Origin: Archegozetes longisetosus
Taxonomy: Eukaryota; Arthropoda; Arachnida; Sarcoptiformes; Trhypochthoniidae
NCBI GenBank assembly: GCA_018873245.2
Contig: JAEMBT020000001.1
Location: 1,240,001 to 1,304,000 of the forward strand
Length of the DNA: 64,000 nt
Direction: 5' to 3'
Shown here: in pieces, positions 61,937-64,000 of the stretch
How positions within the stretch are numbered: position 1 is the stretch's first letter
Layout: each line of letters opens with the position of its first letter
Position numbers and translations under genes: made by a program
The notes under the pieces: model-generated
Seen by the model: the letters and a program-made list of their open reading frames with translations, nothing else
Database searches by the model: none
What the model was told of the DNA's origin: nothing

Positions 61937-64000
61937 TCATTCTAATACTGCACGTGGAATCACGTTAAAAGGTAGTACAGGAGCTGTTGCTTCAAGTTTT
62001 AAAGCAGTCAAATGACAGTCAATAGCTCTTTCCTGGTCATCGATCGCTTGTAGGACCAGACCCATATATGTCCAGGTCTCGTGAACAGTGGCGTCAATGT
62101 TTAGTGAATCTTTTAGATACTTATCTGCAGCCAATTGGTTGCCCAGCAAATAGTACGTATGACCCAACTGCTGCAGAGCTTTTGCATGCCTTGGATTTAT
62201 TGATATTGCATTTTGAAGGTGAGTTTTGGCATCAATCAATTGTCCCTTTGCTTTACTTATTATTCCTTTTATATACATTAATTGGTGAGATAGTGAACCA
62301 AATATACCAAGTGCTCCTTCATTGACACACGCCTCGGCCTCGGAAATCTAATCAAAATTCAAATTTTCACCATAAGAAACTTTCACTTTGAGTAAATATT
62401 ATGAAATCAAGACCTGTCCCAGTTTTATGAATAATTCAACGATCAAAAGCCAAATGTGCATCTGTAACGACCACAAAGGTTTGTTGGCAGCGCTATTACT
62501 ACCGGCGGTCATATTATACGACAAGTTTGTGCTGATGGCGTCCTGTTGTATGGCTCCGCTATCGAGTGACGCCACTTCACTCAGAGTTTGTTCCATTTTT
62601 AAAGATATTGAATCATAATTAGAAGGCGGGAAATAATTACATTTATCGCTCATTCTTCTTTGTTCCTCACTATTAGCACACTTCCAACAATTTAGCATTT
62701 CTTTAGCAGTGAGTAGTGCGAGTTCTCTACCATTTTCTCTAACCACTTCTTCTAAATGAGCCTAAATATTGTAAATTATTCAAATTCTGGTTTTAACTGA
62801 ACTACCTTTAGTGTGTTTTTAATAAATATATTTATCCTAACCTTAATATATAGTAAGATTAAGTGTGTTGGATATTCATCGAGTGCTGTTTCACATAAAG
62901 TTAAAGCTTCTTCATATTGTTTGAATGCTGATAAGCATAGAATCAATAGTTGAATAGATGGTAAATGCTGGGAATTTAGCAAAAGTGATATTTTCACGTA
63001 TTTTATTGCATCAGTCAATGCTCTTTGGTTTGCCATATGAAGTGCCAAATGAAAATATGGTAAATGATCGTTGAAACAGGTAGTTGACGCTTGTTTCAGA
63101 TGTTTAATTGAATCATTGAGATTGTCGATGTAAAATTTCTTGCACGTTTCTGTTTCTGTTTCGTATATCAAAGCGTGTGCCACTCCTATTGTGAGATTAA
63201 TTTTATGGCTTAACATTTTATCGTTACATCTATTTAGTGATTCTTTGGCTAATTCTAGAGCTTCTTTGTATTGATTCAATTCTAATATACACAGTTTTGC
63301 TGCTATCAAGTTGGGTAAAGGATCCGATTGATCAATACGTGACACTTCCTTCAAAAGTAATAAAGATCTTTGTGGAGATTTTTTTGATTCCATTAATGTT
63401 AGAGCAAACTGAAACCAAATATGTTTGACTCCAAAACTGAATTTCATGGCGCGCTCAAAAACGTCCAAAAAATAAAATTTCAACGGAGTTAAAGTAATAG
63501 TCAATAAATCATAAACAGCCATAACATTATTGATTGATTGAGTTCTCGTATCATTGAATTCTGGACTTCTGTCAAGCACTACATTTCTGGCAGCGAGCAT
63601 TTCACTGATTAATAATAATAAAATTATTTCTTCTTCTCTTTCTCGTGGAACAAATAATGATTGTCCGATATATCGCTGAGGTTTCAATGGTTTGACCGAA
63701 GAAGAAGACATATTTAAGTCACATTTCGTCCACGAACTTCTTGAGACACCTCTAATCAACAACTCTGCCAACTGTTTAGACAATATTTGTCTTGTAGTCA
63801 AAGTTGATGGTGTTTCGCATGCGTTAAGCGTTAATCTATACTGATTAAGTGCTTGTCTAACATTATTGCCATTTTTTATGTAAAGAATAGGAGCCCTTTG
63901 AATAGCCATCTCAAGAATGTTGCCCAAAGGCACCACAGCATAAGGTCCCTGTTGCTTCTCCACATTTTGCAAATATCTAATTCCCAAATCAGTTGCTTTG
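61937..64000 (-). CDS. TTC7: Tetratricopeptide repeat protein 7 (TTC7), C-terminal part, cut by window edge
   Basis: TTC7 is a TPR scaffold that holds PI4KIII-alpha at the plasma membrane together with FAM126 and EFR3. Exons on the minus strand are 64000(open)-62842, 62761-62414 and 62347-61937, giving 638 residues; the frame is open at the right edge, so the N-terminus lies outside. VEKQQGPYAVVPLGNILEMA near the edge, AVYDLLTITL and the final TPR block (VHETWTYMGLVLQA...ALKLEATAPVLPF) match human TTC7A/B closely. The family has about 840-860 aa, so roughly 200 residues are missing. Sequence here does not decide between A- and B-type; invertebrates normally have one gene. Confidence 0.93.

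Noticed and set aside
1-64000. tRNA genes, CRISPR arrays, polycistronic units
   Set aside because: No cloverleaf with A and B boxes was found by eye, no spaced direct repeats, and neighbouring genes never share a strand.

Overview
This is nuclear DNA from an arthropod. The best guess is a small chelicerate such as an acariform mite. Genes are split by short GT-AG introns (many 50-100 bp), the standard code is used, and non-coding DNA is very AT-rich. A tyramine beta-hydroxylase, the octopamine-making enzyme of protostomes, marks an invertebrate. Several proteins, especially ribosomal protein L28, are diverged in the way I associate with fast-evolving mites. The species cannot be fixed from the sequence alone.

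Layout. Positions 1-17,606 are gene-poor and hold simple repeats, short minisatellites and two probable transposon fossils: an inverted-repeat element at 15,521-15,867 and a pogo/Tigger-like repeat block at 10,601-10,740. Eleven conserved genes follow: Tbh (-), Rop/Unc18 (+), RpL28 (-), CCT2 (+), ATF6 (-), an AGPAT acyltransferase (+), a PAN-ZP apical matrix protein (-), TIMMDC1 (+), PSMB7 (-), UBAC1 (+) and TTC7 (-, running off the right edge). A second gene-poor stretch (43,947-54,441) separates the PAN-ZP gene from TIMMDC1.

Exons were rebuilt by hand from GT-AG boundaries, reading phase and remembered family sequences. All complete models close in phase and give products of about the usual family length: Tbh 624 aa, Rop 586, RpL28 146, CCT2 539, ATF6 587, AGPAT 309, PAN-ZP 732, TIMMDC1 335, PSMB7 277 and UBAC1 423.

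The genes form no pathway or operon. They cover neurotransmission (Tbh, Rop), protein synthesis, folding and degradation (RpL28, CCT2, PSMB7, UBAC1), ER stress (ATF6), lipid signalling and synthesis (AGPAT, TTC7), mitochondria (TIMMDC1) and cuticle (PAN-ZP). The most striking feature of the layout is that all 11 genes strictly alternate in strand, so every intergenic region is either divergent or convergent. I saw no convincing novel system, tRNA, CRISPR array or intact transposase gene. The best leads are a stop-free 66-bp intron in Tbh that would encode a membrane segment if retained, the transposon fossils, a 24-bp minisatellite with an 8-residue open frame, and five GA microsatellites that all lie in the same strand orientation.
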